The notes beneath the pieces are model-generated. The model saw only the letters and a list, made by a program, of their open reading frames with translations, searched no databases and was not told the DNA's origin. A program made the translations under genes and the position numbers. Shown piece after piece: positions 45,040 through 57,178 of a stretch of 64,000 nucleotides of DNA. Numbering within the stretch: position 1 is the stretch's first letter; the number at the start of each line of letters is the position of its first letter. Where the stretch lies: NCBI GenBank assembly GCA_963556145.1, contig OY744466.1:4898001-4962000 (forward strand). Reading direction: 5' to 3'. The DNA is from Hygrocybe punicea. Its lineage: Eukaryota; Basidiomycota; Agaricomycetes; Agaricales; Hygrophoraceae.

Positions 45040-45511
45040 GATGTCATCATCATGAACGTTAGACGCTGTTAGATCCAACGATGTGGCTGGATTAGACACT
45101 CCGACGAGTACATCCTGGAACCCTCGAAGAGGTAGCAAAAGTGGCGACAATTGGCCGACTACATTGTTGCCATCTGTTGCATGTTGGACAGGATCGGTAG
45201 ACCCGATTCCACTGCTCAGATGTTCGGATCTCGCCTCCAAAGCCAGTAAAGACGAGATGGGAGATGCGGTGGGAAATATGTTGGGAGACAAGGTGGGAGA
45301 CGAGGTTGGAAACGCAGTGGGAGACATGGTGAGGGATGCAGTGGGAGACGTGGTTGGAAATGGAGCCGGAGGGTGGGACATGAAGGATGAATGGATGTTG
45401 TTTGTGGCAAGTGATAGTGCAGGCGAGAGAGGATGTGCCAAATGGCAGACAACAAACAGACGCGCCGGTAAAGTGCAGGCAAACAGCATGTATTATTTCT
45501 CTCCTTTCCAC
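45040..45511 (-). CDS. Unrecognised protein with a Ser-Pro-Thr minisatellite
   Basis: A minus-strand frame contains PPAPFPTTSPTASLTMSPTA-type repeats, encoded by about ten 12-bp units of the GTGGGAGACGTG type (45250-45365), then SSLLALEARSEHLSSGIGST, LLPLRGFQDVLVGVSNPATS and SNVHDDDI, followed by a GTGAGTATCC donor-like site at about 45043. The other strand has an equally open GDxVGN repeat frame, so the coding strand is uncertain. No known domain. Confidence 0.3.
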
Positions 45512-45639
45512 AATAGTCCCATAGGCTGCCTACAACACAAATCGCCAACGCAACATCCCTCAACCGATCGACAGCAATAAAATAGTCTGGGCTCATGCTG
45601 TGTGACAGTACCATCATGTTTGATTTCAATCTAGCCTTT

Positions 45640-47388
45640 TGACTTGTCCAGCAAAGTAGGAAGCAAGGCTACTGCAGCCAGCCTATCTACTGGGGTAGGA
45701 AAGTCACCAGAGTTCAAACATAGTTGCTATATGAAGATTTTTCAACACCTTTATTTCATGTATATAGTTATACAAATAGGTGTACCTTTAATCTGGCAAT
45801 ATGCTACACTACTAGTGAGTAATAAGACTCCCTCCTGTATCTATCCTAGGCTGATAGGTTCTAGACAGAGTGACTCAGGTCCTAATACCATGCCGCATCG
45901 GACTGTAAACGGCATGCTTACAAATGGCTGTCGTCTTGTTTTCCATACGAAACACGTGCTCCGAGTTTGTTGCAATATCATGATGACCACGATTTATGGC
46001 GAGACAGAAACCACCCACTTACCCCATTTCCAACTGTACATCCCATCCACAAGCAACAGTGATGTCCGGGTTGCAGAAACCAAATCACGCCACAAACCCG
46101 CCATCCTCAATCCCAGAATGCAAAACCAACTGTTGGAGAAATGTTGCCATCCTCAACTCCCATGCTGTCTGCAAGTGTTTCGCAACCCCTGGCCACACCT
46201 TTGATATCTGTCTGGGGGTTATTACCTACTGAGCCCTGGTGGCTGCAGGAATTGAAAGCATTCATTGTCACAAAGGAGGCGGGCTCTATTAAGGCACATT
46301 GACTTTAAATTGAACATTTCAAGATGTGCTCACAGATAATACAGGAATTGACCTGTGTGAGTGGCGGAGAATTTGATACACTGTTTAAGCCAGCAAACTC
46401 AGAATTCAAGTTAGCTAGGGTGAAGTAAGTGCCATCGACGCCACCTTCTGTTGTGGGTTACTTAGAGATTTTTGTATCAGATATGATTATCTCCAGGAGA
46501 AGGGAATATTATTTGTTCAACTACCCACTGCAGTTCATGAAAGGGCCATTTCGGCCATTGGCCACCAGTTCTGTCAAGCAATGGACTCTCAGAGAACATC
46601 AGAGGGAACAGGAATGGGGACTAAATGGGAAGTGTTGTATAATATCACAAGCCCATATACAGATGACTCAGTGGGTGAGTTTCTGGCTGATATGACACTT
46701 TGGGTGGGTCCCCTGCAATCTTTGCTCCACCTTGAACCCTCACTCAATGGTGGTTGTCTTTACTTGAAAAAGTTGGTCGAATATTGAAATCAGAGTCCAT
46801 CTGTGGAGTTCTCGTGTTGCAAATTCAAGAAAATCCTCAGTGGGCTAGGCCCAACAATGAGAGGGACCAACAGGACATCTGGATTGACTTCCACAATACC
46901 TGGGTTCTAGAATGCGAAGAACAGCAGAAGGACAACCCATTCAGTAAACTTGATATTCAAGGGAACCGGTGGATCAATGATGTTGAAATTGAGGTGCACT
47001 TGTTCCCTAAAGGATGGACTATGACATCCCCGACTATCTCCGTCTGTGTTCAGTTCGGTGTTTCATTTACTCAGCTCTGACATTCCCTCAGTTCGATTTA
47101 CTGGCAGCAGGAGATATTCCCTCCAAAGACCTGGATAGCCATTTGCAAGCCGTTTGGGCCAAATGCATCCTCCAGACCTTGCACAAGTGGCGTATGCCAT
47201 TGACGCAACCTACCCTATTCAAGGTGGATTGGAAGCTCATCCGTTCCAGTATCACCACTGGCCTCATCAAAACGGCCTATCTGTGGTATGACAAGTGGTT
47301 TGGGAAGAAGAGGATGCATAGTGAATCGGAGTCTGGGCCAGGATTGGTGGTCATTGATGGACCTCAGCAGAAAAAACAAGTCAAGTAG
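45640..47388 (+). pseudogene. Unrecognised spliced gene
   Basis: Coding-like blocks include SEFKLARVK, QLPTAVHERAISAIGHQFCQ, TKWEVLYNITSPYTDDSVGE, LVLQIQENPQWARPNNERDQ, DIWIDFHNTWVLECEEQQKD and, after a probable ACTCAG acceptor, LAAGDIPSKDLDSHLQAVWA, RMPLTQPTLFKVDWKLIRSS and KTAYLWYDKWFGKKR, ending QQKKQVK at 47388. Frames change several times, so either more introns exist than I can place or the gene is damaged. I do not recognise the family. Confidence 0.35.
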
Positions 47389-47815
47389 CTGGGTGTCATC
47401 CGCTGTGGACTCGGTCGGACATGCCATGTGGAATTCATACATCCATCCTTTTATCTTCATGTGTTCAAGTTATAGTAACTGATATCAGCTGCTTTCACCA
47501 GTGTTTTAGGAAATGCTATATCTTCGTTTGACATTGTGGAAGCTGCTCATTCACACTGTAATTTTTTGGTTGATGGATGCGATGGCCAACCCGCAAGCAG
47601 TACAAATATATAATATATATTGTCGAAAAATAATAAACCAACATCGTACAAATTCCCAACCCCAAAGCAGGCCTGAATAACATTGAGAATGAGCCTAAGC
47701 TTGACGAGAAATGAACATTATCGTGTATACCACAGTGAACACCGACTTACTGTGACCCACTACTCTAGGACCTGTGTCTAGGTTGTAATCCATCTCATCC
47801 AACTTCTGGGACCAT

Positions 47816-48379
47816 TTACCTGTGTAGCGCCATATTTATTGAGGCTGGCAGCCATGAGTGATGCGACATACCAGTAGGACTCTTTTGATGGCTGTCATCC
47901 TTTTGGGTGGATATTTCTTTCACAGCAATGTCGATGATCACACCCAGTTTTTGGTTCATTTGTTGAAGTTTGTTTTTTGCTTTCAAAAAGTGCAACTTGT
48001 AGGATCTTGCTACAATGAGTTGCTGGCGATATCGTCCTTCGGTGAGGTTTAGTTCATTTTTGACAATGTCTCGCACTTCATAGGCATAGGCTATACCCAT
48101 CCAATCCAACTCATCCATCACGTGCAAAATCTGTGGTATATTGTGCCTCTTCAATAAGTGGTCCCAGCTTGGGAGTAAGCCTGAGTTGGATGGAAGGGTA
48201 GGGTGGGGCACCCCAGATGACTGGGGTGATCCGTGTGAAGAGTCAGACAGTAAAATTGGAGACGACAGGAGAGTGTTCATTTCAATTTGGTGTGGTGGTG
48301 GTGGGAATCGAATGCAAACGAAGTAACCAAAAGCAGTATGAGAGCAGTAGCATAACGTTATGTTCCTCCGCTCAACCAT
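47816..48379 (-). CDS. Hypothetical protein with coiled-coil half
   Basis: A single open frame of 187 codons; the likely start is the internal MNTLLSSPILLSDSSHG. It has a Ser/Pro-rich start, then LLKRHNIPQILHVMDELDWM, VRDIVKNELNLTEGRYRQQL and a helical stretch SYKLHFLKAKNKLQQMNQKL with heptad character. No domain is recognised. Similar short proteins with an LxxxGI...Y helix occur around mushroom transposons, but this is only an impression. Confidence 0.4.
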   Translation of the reverse strand: MVERRNITLCYCSHTAFGYFVCIRFPPPPHQIEMNTLLSSPILLSDSSHGSPQSSGVPHPTLPSNSGLLPSWDHLLKRHNIPQILHVMDELDWMGIAYAYEVRDIVKNELNLTEGRYRQQLIVARSYKLHFLKAKNKLQQMNQKLGVIIDIAVKEISTQKDDSHQKSPTGMSHHSWLPASINMALHR

Positions 48380-48419
48380 TGAATTATAATCGGGGCCCTG
48401 ACAGACCCAGACTTACGGG

Positions 48420-50720
48420 ATGATTGTCCCTATGACATGTATCATTACATGGCCACAGATGCATCGGAGCCTTGTAATCATATGTCTTGCAGTGTCTTGT
48501 CTGAGCCACGTCGGCTCTGGCATTCAAGTTATGGCTGCAAACTCATTCAAGTTTGCTTCCAAGTCCCAGTCTAGTGCCCGCCACGAATCTGAATCCCTAC
48601 GTTTTTCCGAGTCCACACCGAATGAACTGCACCATTTGCCTGGGCCCTCACTGGCATGGGCTTCTTTTTTGTCCCAACCCAGTCTCAGTCACGGTCATCA
48701 TGATCGTGGTGCCGCAGCAACATCCTACTGTCAGCCTGGCTTGGACTGTACCATGGACTTGGACCTAGAATCGCTATCGCTGGGCCAGCCCCGTTCACAA
48801 CTATGGACACAGCAATGGCAGTAGACACGGACATTGCAGAGCTGACACTGTCAACTGTGGCCAGTACGGCACCGATGTCTAATGATTATTTCCAACCCAC
48901 TAGTCCCACTCCCCCACCCATCACACCCAACACATATGGCAGTGGACCATTCAGGCCCATTACTGAAGTCAGTACGCCATCAGCAGCATCTTTCTTGGTC
49001 GACGAAATATCACTGCTTCCACTGCATGTCTATCTGACTTGGCTCCAATTTGAATACAGTAGTTCTTTACCAGTGGTTAAGCAGGATACTGCCCCTGTGC
49101 AGTTTTTCTTCCCAGTTTCTGTAGGCCGTTTATTCATTATATTTTCTGTTTATACCTCATTCGATACTGCAGACCAGGAAAACGGGTAATGACGGAGAAC
49201 AGGTGGTATCTCCGCAAGGTGCCATCCCCGCATCCCAAATGTCTCAAGCATATGCCCATCAGGGGGGTGCATCCATCATCCCAATCAATATGCAAGCCCT
49301 GGCTTCGTCACAATTTGTTCAAGATGCAGTAAGTCTTTTTTTTGTGCTGTTTATATCTCTGGAGCTGAGTTCTGTTTATCTTTGCAGGTTGTGACTTTAA
49401 TGGATACGTATGGGGACTCTCTGGAACATATTTTCTGGCAATCTATCAAGCAAGATTCACTCTGAGGAACAGGTCTATGCCAGAACGTCATGCAATGCAG
49501 TCCTCCTTCCCCCCGACACTTCCAAGTCGGCCCAAACATTACCCCTCAAATGAGATACTAAAATTGTTGATATCGAGGCAGCACCCTCCGATACCAATAA
49601 GAGCGAGCTAACATGGGCGTCATTGGAAAAGGGTGACAAGTCAATTTGTGCAGTTTTCCACCTCAGCGATGACGACGGCTACAGTCAAGTTGTGAATTTT
49701 ATCTTTCCTGAGCTCAACGATGATGCCATGGATAGTCAACTACAGGATGGAATCAAGGAATACTGTAGAAGATACCCAGACTGCACAAAACCAGGTAATA
49801 TCTCATTTAGTTGTATCTACGATTATTCATATTGTTTATTTTTTCCCCTAGACATTGTTGGCAATTATGCAACCAGATGTTTTCTCCAGAACCAACTGCC
49901 GAATCACTGCACTAGAGACATCCACATGATGGAGCAGTTTGTTTATAAAAATGAAAAGGTCCAACGCAATGAGTCTCACCCTTCACCATGCCTGACACTT
50001 GGTTTTTACATACAGGTTGCCACAAAAAAGACGCGAAACCATAATACAGCACTTGTGGCAAAGGTCTTGGGCAGTATAACTCCTCCATATTTGAGCAACG
50101 TGAAGGTGAGAAAAACTTGTGTTGGCTGATTGGACCCTACTGATCTAGGACTTAGGGCATCATCAGGTTGTTCGGAGGTGAAGTCTACGAGGCTGCTATC
50201 AAAAACTTCGAGCAAAGTGGCCATGCAAAGTATCTGTGGTCCGATGGAGAGACCGTCTCAACCGCTGTATGCAAATACATAGCGGTATTGGTATGCATAT
50301 TTTGACATCATGTTGGCTAAGTTCTGACCCTCCGCCAGCTGCTTCACTCCATCCAAAAATTAGCCCATGGAGCTGAGGACTCGTTAGTACACTTCAAACT
50401 TTGTAACTATCAGAAGGACATGGACATCTTGCAAGAAGCACTTGCTCTCGCCCAACTCAGCAAGGATTTTATCAGATGCAACAAATCTCTATATAAGGAG
50501 TCCATGGCAGATGCATTAGTGTGGGTCATTACTGTCAGGTTCTATGTGTTCATGGGAATGCTCAATCGGCCACAGAGCTGGCCCCCTAGAAATGCTTCCT
50601 GTGGCTTTTGACAGGAGTAACCCATTCTGGACCGACAACAACAAGGCGGTGTTGGCAGCAGCCAAAAAGCAATGCAGCAAGTCATGGTCGTGGAATTATT
50701 CACCATTTTCTCTGAAACCT
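48420..50720 (+). pseudogene. Unrecognised multi-exon gene
   Basis: Blocks in order: an Ala/Ser/Pro-rich N-terminus (ESLRFSESTPNELHHLPGPS; TSPTPPPITPNTYGSGPFRP), ASQMSQAYAHQGGASIIPIN and ASSQFVQDA, a 62-bp intron, VVTLMDTYGDSLEHIFWQSI, then KGDKSICAVFHLSDDDGYSQ, DGIKEYCRRYPDCTKP, an intron, DIVGNYATRCFLQNQLPNHC, RDIHMMEQFVYKNEKVQRNE, HNTALVAKVLGSITPPYLSN, FEQSGHAKYLWSDGETVSTA and LLHSIQKLAHGAEDSL. The chain keeps typical GT-AG joints but also stops. No family recognised. Confidence 0.35.
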
Positions 50721-50976
50721 CAGAGACAATAAGCAGCATTGTCAGTGTGTGCACCCTCGGGATCTCATGTTTGTATATATTGCGGGAACGTATGTGTCTT
50801 GAATTAAATTGTTCCCATCCTTTGAATGATAAATGTATTTTGCCCTCTCTGACCTCATGCATCTCTGTTTGCCCCATACTCCCTTGTTCCACCTTCCAGA
50901 ACCCCCATTTCCATTTGTCCCCCCAGGCAAGCCCCTGCTGCTAGGTTCAGACACATGAACCCATCATGATCGCACA

Positions 50977-51296
50977 TAGGGAAATGCAGGGATAAGGGTA
51001 AGTCCTTTTCCGCAGGTATCCGTACTCTTAAGAGTACGAGTATGGATATAGATTTTTGTATCCGTGGGCTTCAAAATGAGCCGGAGATCATCCAAAATGG
51101 TCAAGAATTGACTGAGATAGAGACTAAACATTGATTGGACTCTATCTCAGTCAATTCTTGACTGTTTTGGATGATCTCCGGCTCATTTTGATCGCGAATC
51201 CGTGGGTAAAATCTGTGGATATTGCTTCCGTATCTGTGGGGAGTATGAGTACGGATACAGACAAATGTATCCTGGGATTACCCCTGCATTTCCCTA
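50977..51296. mobile_element. hAT MITE (320 bp), perfect 8-bp duplication
   Basis: Inverted ends TAGGGAAATGCAGGG, flanked by ATCGCACA at 50969-50976 and 51297-51304. The centre is a long palindrome containing ATCATCCAAAATGGTCAAG, a motif shared with the foldback at 15763-16993. Confidence 0.95.
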
Positions 51297-51639
51297 ATCG
51301 CACAGCCCTTGTTTTTCATTATTCCCAGCCCCACAGTGTTCGGACAACCCACCTGCAACCCTCATTCAGCACCCCAGAGCCTCCTGTTTCCCTTCATCTC
51401 CAAACAAGTCCCCTGCGTTCAAACATCCCACTGTAAAAGGACTTATCATATCTAAATCTTTTTTACAAGTAAACTTGCAGGCGCAATGCTGATAGTCGCT
51501 ATTTCTTCAAGATCTTTGTATATGACATATATTAGTGCCTCTAGATAGTGTATATAGACTAATATACATGAAAATACAGCAAATAAAAGAGAAATAAAAG
51601 AAATAAAAAATAAGGATGCATGGGGCACCACTGGCAAAG

Positions 51640-52404
51640 GGGTGGGTACTCACCTTTGCAGAGGCGCCAGATGGGGTCTGAAATTGGTGAAGGGCACTGG
51701 AGGGTGAGTGAGGGCTGGAATGGATGATGGGGTGGGGAAGGGTGCATGGAGTGGGGGGTGGCAATGTGTAGCAAGAAAAGGGCTGGGAAGCGAGGTGGAT
51801 GGGGGAAACGGAAAGGGGATGATGGATGGCGGAGGGCTCCTGGCCCCGAACAAGCAGCAGGAATGGTTAGTATGTGGGGGAAAGGGTGGGTACTCACCTT
51901 CGCCCTTTGGGCCTCCCACGGCCCTCCCAATATCCCACCATCAATAAAGCCAGTGGGGATGTCATCTCAGACGTCCCCATCACTTCCTCCATCGTTTTTG
52001 CGGTCCAGATCACTGCCACCATCAAGTCGCGTGGATGGCTGCAGCAGCGGTTGTGGTGGTGCTATCTCGACACCGCTGCCACCATCGACTACACCATCGC
52101 TGGTGGCAACCCTCCACATTACCTTCGTCCTGCCTGGTCCGCCACCGTTAGTTCCGCTGTTCGAGGCCATTGGTGTTCTCGGTGCGAATCGTCGCACTCA
52201 TCATCCTCCTCCTTATTTCCATGGTTGTTGAGTCGGCTCGCCATTAGCTGGCACTTGCGATGTCTTGGTGGTGGCATGGTGGCATTGAGTTGGTGCTGGT
52301 GCTGATTGGATGGGCGTTGGTGCCGGCGTCGTGGGATTGCAGTCTTGGACGCATCCTCTTGCATGGGCATGGGGATCCATGTATTCAAGTTCATTGGAAT
52401 CCAT
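51640..52404 (-). other. Low-complexity Pro/His-rich, intron-like region
   Basis: Minus-strand frames are rich in Pro, Ser and His (for example PFPFPPSTSLPSPFLATHCH). Two near-copies of a GGTGAGTACCCACCC donor-like block lie at about 51645 and 51890, about 240 bp apart, which resembles the exon-plus-intron tandem units of the giant repeat. Plus-strand frames are equally open. I call no gene. Confidence 0.3.
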
Positions 52405-52788
52405 TAGGAACTATAAAACTAATAAACTGCATCAATAGTCAATACACTGTGCCTAATGAAAAAAGTAGCTGACTTACATCTATGCATGGCAAGGAGATGA
52501 GTTGGGCACATGAGCGGCGTGATGGATGACAGACACATTGGAGCAGGCCACTGCAAAATGATTCGTTGATTCGGTAACAGACTCAGAGGTCCAAGCGCGG
52601 AACAAATTTCCTAATATATTAAATTCAAACTGGTCCAGTATCACAGTTACTATCCCTACTATTAGTAACGTGCCAAACTTGCGACCCGAAATATCTTTAT
52701 TTGAAGATCCGATTAATTCATTAAAGTCTGTTCACTATAAGATTGCTCACGTGTACGTTTATTAATTCTTTCCTTTCGACTTTTACCA

Positions 52789-53636
52789 TGGCTAGCAAGG
52801 TACCTTTCTACCCTTGTCTTTCTATGTCGAAGCCAAGGCATCGGTTTCTTATGGGTGCGGCTTTGACCAAACCTGTGATCTGTTCCTTATGGATCCTTGT
52901 TTTTTACACATTCTTGTTTTCTTTTTTTCTCATGGCCGCTCATTTTTGTCTTCTATGAAGCATAGTATTGACAACAATGAGTCCTTTCCAGATTAAGCAG
53001 CTAGATCCAAAGAATGCTGTAAAGGATCATATTCTGCAATCTGTCATTTCACGACTAAAACATGCTCCAATAGCTGCCGATCAGTGAGTACCACAATAAT
53101 TTCTGTTGGAGCTGTATTTATCCCCAGCCAGGGATCTTCAACCCATTGAGCCTGATCTCTTGGAACGGCTCAAGACTGACGTTTTTGGATGTGTTGAAAA
53201 GACTGCTGAAGAGGACCTCAGTGATGTTTCGGATGATCTTCAGTAATGTTTGGTATTTATCTAATAAGTATATTTGATTGACATACTGGAAGTCGCAAGG
53301 CAAAATGCAGGAAACACGACAAACGGAAACGGGCGACATTCGATGAATCAAATCACGTGACACCATACAAGATTAAGAGGATTGGGCGCGAAGTAGAAAC
53401 CAAAGTACGTGAAGCTCAAATGTTCTGACGTAAGTAAGTAATGTTACTGCTGGTCATTCCCAGTTTGATTTGTTGTGCAGCTGTCTTTTCTGCAAGACTC
53501 ACTTGCACGTATGGTCGGCACTACCCCAGAGGACAGCGACAAACAATCTTCCGCTCCTGGCAGAACAAACATGCCAAAGTCTGCTTCTTCTCTAAATTAC
53601 TCCTCTTGGCAGGATCGGTTTCAAGCTAGTCCTGGT
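52789..53636 (+). CDS. Small basic spliced protein, function unknown
   Basis: MASK, a long first intron (GTACCT...TTTCCAG, 52801-52991), then IKQLDPKNAVKDHILQSVIS, a 55-bp intron, DLQPIEPDLLERLKTDVFGC and EEDLSDVSDDL, a 50-bp intron, then HRKAKCRKHDKRKRATFDES and VTPYKIKRIGREVETKVREA. A TGA at 53425 follows QMF; beyond it LSFLQDSLARMVGTTPEDSD and SASSLNYSSWQDRFQASPGG run open to a TAA near 53653, so the real protein may be longer with that TGA being another CGA change. Charged, probably nuclear. No family recognised. Confidence 0.4.
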
Positions 53637-53659
53637 GGGTTCCATACTGGATAATGCGA

Positions 53660-54354
53660 TTGCCCCTTGCTGATGATATGCACTCATATGCGCTGACCAC
53701 CAAATTGACGAATCGGACAGATTTATACTATCCTTTGAAAACAAGTCCGACATCTTGTGACTTCACAATGGCTCGCGACAACTAGTACGACTTCTTGATC
53801 GTATCGCGATCATCTCCAACGACATCACGGACCAAGATAGAGAAACCCCCAAATTGGATCGAGCCCCGGACCCTCGCATAATAGTTTGCCTTTCATAACA
53901 GTAACACCCCGTTTCATCTTAGATACACTAACTCGTTTAGAGTACCTATTCCCTTTCTTCCATCCAACTCCTTTGTTCTTCCTTTGTTACAGGATCATCC
54001 TCATCTTCCTTTCACCACCTCTTTTGGCTGCATTTACATGTGATTGATACGCAGTCCTTTCTTTCTACCCCTATTAGACTAGGTTTCTTTCTTTACACGA
54101 CTTTCTCACTTCGTCTCCAATCTCCGACTGTCTTTGTATAAAATAGCTGTTAGATTATACGTAGAAACAGCAAACTAAAGCGCATCGTTCCCGTCTCCCC
54201 ACTCAATTATACCTTTCGAACTCCAATACAACTTTACTTTCCTCACATTCGACCATCCCAAACTGTAGTTCTTTAAGTCAATCTTCTTTAGTCACCGCGA
54301 CTTTAATCGCCAAAGTCGCACTATCGATCGCGATTGTCGCGAGACTCGTAGAAG
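53660..54354. other. Pyrimidine-rich, CpG-containing stretch without a gene
   Basis: Almost 700 bp with CT-rich runs, a GTATAAAATAGC TATA-like site near 54137 and many CpG (ATCGATCGCGATTGTCGCGA near 54325) in a CpG-poor neighbourhood. It could be a solo LTR or other recent insertion. TTCCA occurs at both edges, but I cannot show matching termini. Confidence 0.3.
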
Positions 54355-54990
54355 TTATTCCACTTCACTTACTCGCAATCTGACCAGTCGAAGAGTGTTG
54401 TTGTTAGTGCACAGCACCTCGATTAGCGTATCACCGACCAGTCGGTGGGCTTCATTTGGGAGAAAGACAATAATGGGAAAGTAAAATACTGTAGTTGGGA
54501 TCAGAGTCCACGGCATGCGAACTACTTGATAGTGGCGAGTTCTTTGTTTCCACGATGAGCGCAGGGCATCCGGCCTTGCAGCCCCGTGTGCTTCCAGCAG
54601 ACTGGCGAAGATGTGTTTGGGATTGTGGGGTGCAAGCTTGTGGGTGAGGACACATATTGCAGAGAAAAGTAAGGAACATTGCTGGTTAACGTCACGTGGA
54701 ATTTCCCCATCTGGATTCGTGAGACAACACAGAAAGCAGTGTTTACTCTTACCAAGATAAGACCGTAGATGAGGGTGACCACCCACAATTTCCCTCGATT
54801 CCCCGTACAAGGCAATGGTTCCACTGTTCTACTGTAGTGGGCATGCCTCGAATTTGAAAGCCTTCAAACTGGCCAACTATTCCAATACCTAGATTGTTTA
54901 GAGCACTGGATTTATGATATGATAAACATCTGACAGGCCAGAAGCCATGAATCAGGTAAGTGGATACCAACGATACATTGACCTGCAATC
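54355..54990 (-). pseudogene. Unrecognised coding remnant
   Basis: Frames read LGIGIVGQFEGFQIRGMPTT, VEQWNHCLVRGIEGNCGW and, after a GTAAGAG donor-like site, HKLAPHNPKHIFASLLEAHG with FLPNEAHRLVGDTLIEVLCT. It follows the Spt5-like gene directly and could be its neighbour in a common element. No domain recognised. Confidence 0.25.
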
Positions 54991-55019
54991 CTGTTTTCTT
55001 GTGAAGGGAGCAAAAGGGC

Positions 55020-57090
55020 TAGCTCAACGAATTAGGAAATGCTACGCCCTTGCACTGGGTCACTGACGGCACAAAAAATGTGTTCACCGTCTTCCCATGG
55101 TAACCGTTGACCATCCACCTGCACTACTACTTTCTTATTTTTCCTCTTGTATGCAAGCACATTAACAAGTTCTCCCATTCGCTCCCCTTCCAACACAACG
55201 GCTTTGCCCCCCTTTCTTTGGGGGGGAAAGGTGACAAATGCTCAACCAGAACATCAGCGCTTCGTGCGTCCCCAACATTACTGGTCCAAAAAATTGCTAC
55301 AGAGTTTGGGTCAACACGCCCATGTGGTCCAAAGAAGCGATCGAGTTCTGTTCAAGCAACACGACCATTCCATCTGCCCTGTTCATACTTGGGCCCAAAC
55401 CGAATACAGAAGGCCAAGTTTTGCCCAGATGTTTGGGTATAAGAACTCACCTGGACCATCTAAATGACCTAGTCAGACATTTACACATGTCTGAGCAATG
55501 CCTTAACTTACCATATGAAGGGGGGCTGACAGTTTCATGTAGTAAATGATGGCCAGGATCCCATGCTGGATTAGTCTCGACATTGCAAATCTCCAGGGGT
55601 GGTGTGCGTTGGTGTACAACTACCTCAAGCCGGCGGCGTGTCTGGCGCCAGACCTCAAGTGCACCAGGGTCTGGTGTTCAACCATCTAGAAGAAGCCCAT
55701 TTTGCCTTAGAGGGGCCAAAAGATTAGTTAAATAAAAATATAGCAGGAGCAACATTTACATGGTTATGGCATCGACCCTTTTAATCAGAGAGGTTTCAGT
55801 TGATCCTGCAAAATAGATATGGACTTGGTCCAGGTTGCTACTTCTAACCTCACCCACATAGCCCTTCCTGAATCCATGGATGATAAGAGCCATTTGGCTG
55901 ATCAGCGGATCCCAGGCACCACACACCACTGCCAGAGAATACGAAGGACATAACGAAACAATAGGCGTAGGTTGATATGTTCGAACGTAAAACTCTGAAC
56001 GACAGATCTGATAAGGCAAGATTTAAGAACACTAGTACATTATATTGTGAATGAAAGACTTCACCTCATCCCCCGTGTTGTCCACCACAAATGTAACATC
56101 ATCCTCTTTAGCAAACACCACTATCCCATGTTGTCCTTGCTCCGTTCCTTCACAGACTTCAACACTGTCCCCTACTTGAAAATATTGACATAGGTCATTG
56201 ATTGAGAAGGACTGGTAGCTTTGTTCTGGGTCAATCGTTTGCGATCCCTGTTTTGAAGCTGAAGCAAGGATGACTACCGCGGTCCATTGGCCAACGTCCA
56301 AAGAGACAATCTGGCCAAACATGCCTTGTAGAGATCCACGTATAATCCTGACTATGTCCCCAGGTGACCAGAGAGTCATTACACTTGCTTGCCAAATTGA
56401 AGTGGATATCGGGACGTGAAGAGGAGGGTAATTGGCATGGATGAATTGAATCATTTCGCCAATAGGAGGGTTTTCTTCAACCACAAGTTGCGATAGAGCA
56501 AACAGCTGTACCAGCAGACCATTATTGAAAACATTGGAATTCACCCTGGACATGAGGATGCCGTCGATATCTGTGCATTCAGCTTGGCTGTGGTCCAAAA
56601 GTCTCTGGGTGAATTTGAAGGCCTGTTGCTGTTTTTTAGTCATCAATTGAAAATTAGCCGGGTAATCAGCATCGGATTGAGGGATTTGTGGTACAAGTAA
56701 AACAGTGACCAAAGTACTGTTGGCCCCTGTTCCCACAACAATGCTGAGATCATTAAAATATCTTGCCTGCTCCTTGCGGGTTGCTTTCATCCGTACCCAA
56801 GTGCCAGCTGGAAACTTTTCCCGCTCTACACCAGCTTCTGATAAGAAGTGACGTTCTTCCAGAGGCAAGTATTTGACTTGGCATGGCAACCTAAGTCTGT
56901 GGCGTGCTTCCTGGAGGTCCTTGATGTCTTTGCAACATACAAAGACAAAACCCAGCATTATAGACACGTGTACCACTTGTCTGATTTCTGTATAGGCAGC
57001 CATACATTCAGAAATGTAGTTCTCCAGACCAGACTGGAACTCGCCTGTCAGCGGAGCGTTAATCACAACAGAAAGTTAAGGCTCACATTA
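55020..57090 (-). pseudogene. Spt5-like KOW protein, C-terminal part
   Basis: A 344-codon open stretch (56032-57066) has an NGN-like region (QVVHVSIMLGFVFVCCKDIK, YLPLEERHFLSEAG), then KOW-type segments KFPAGTWVRMKATRKEQARY, SPGDIVRIIRGSLQGMFGQI and FQVGDSVEVCEGTEQGQHGI. Further exons follow across short introns: SEFYVRTYQPTPIVSLCPSY with HGFRKGYVGEV, then LLLDG-stop-TPDPGALEVWR with CNVETNPAWDPGHHLLHE, then KGGKAVVLEGERMGELVNVL. One TGA in LLLDG fits CGA. Spt5 itself couples transcription elongation to chromatin; these copies are a mobile-element-linked mushroom family whose role is unknown. The 5' part lies beyond the Tc1 element. Confidence 0.6.
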
Positions 57091-57178
57091 CAGCTGTTTG
57101 CATAAACCTTGACAGTCACGCGCAATTTTGTCAATTATGAATTTTTGGACTTAGTCAGATTTTCACTCGCGCTTCTCA

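Noticed and set aside
48420..50720. DUF6532 assignment for this gene
   Set aside because: It lacks the LxEW.TG and FS...Y...H pattern that the gene at 27-28.8 kb shows.
53660..54354. Confident LTR call
   Set aside because: No second LTR, no matching TG...CA termini with a clean duplication, and no primer-binding site seen.
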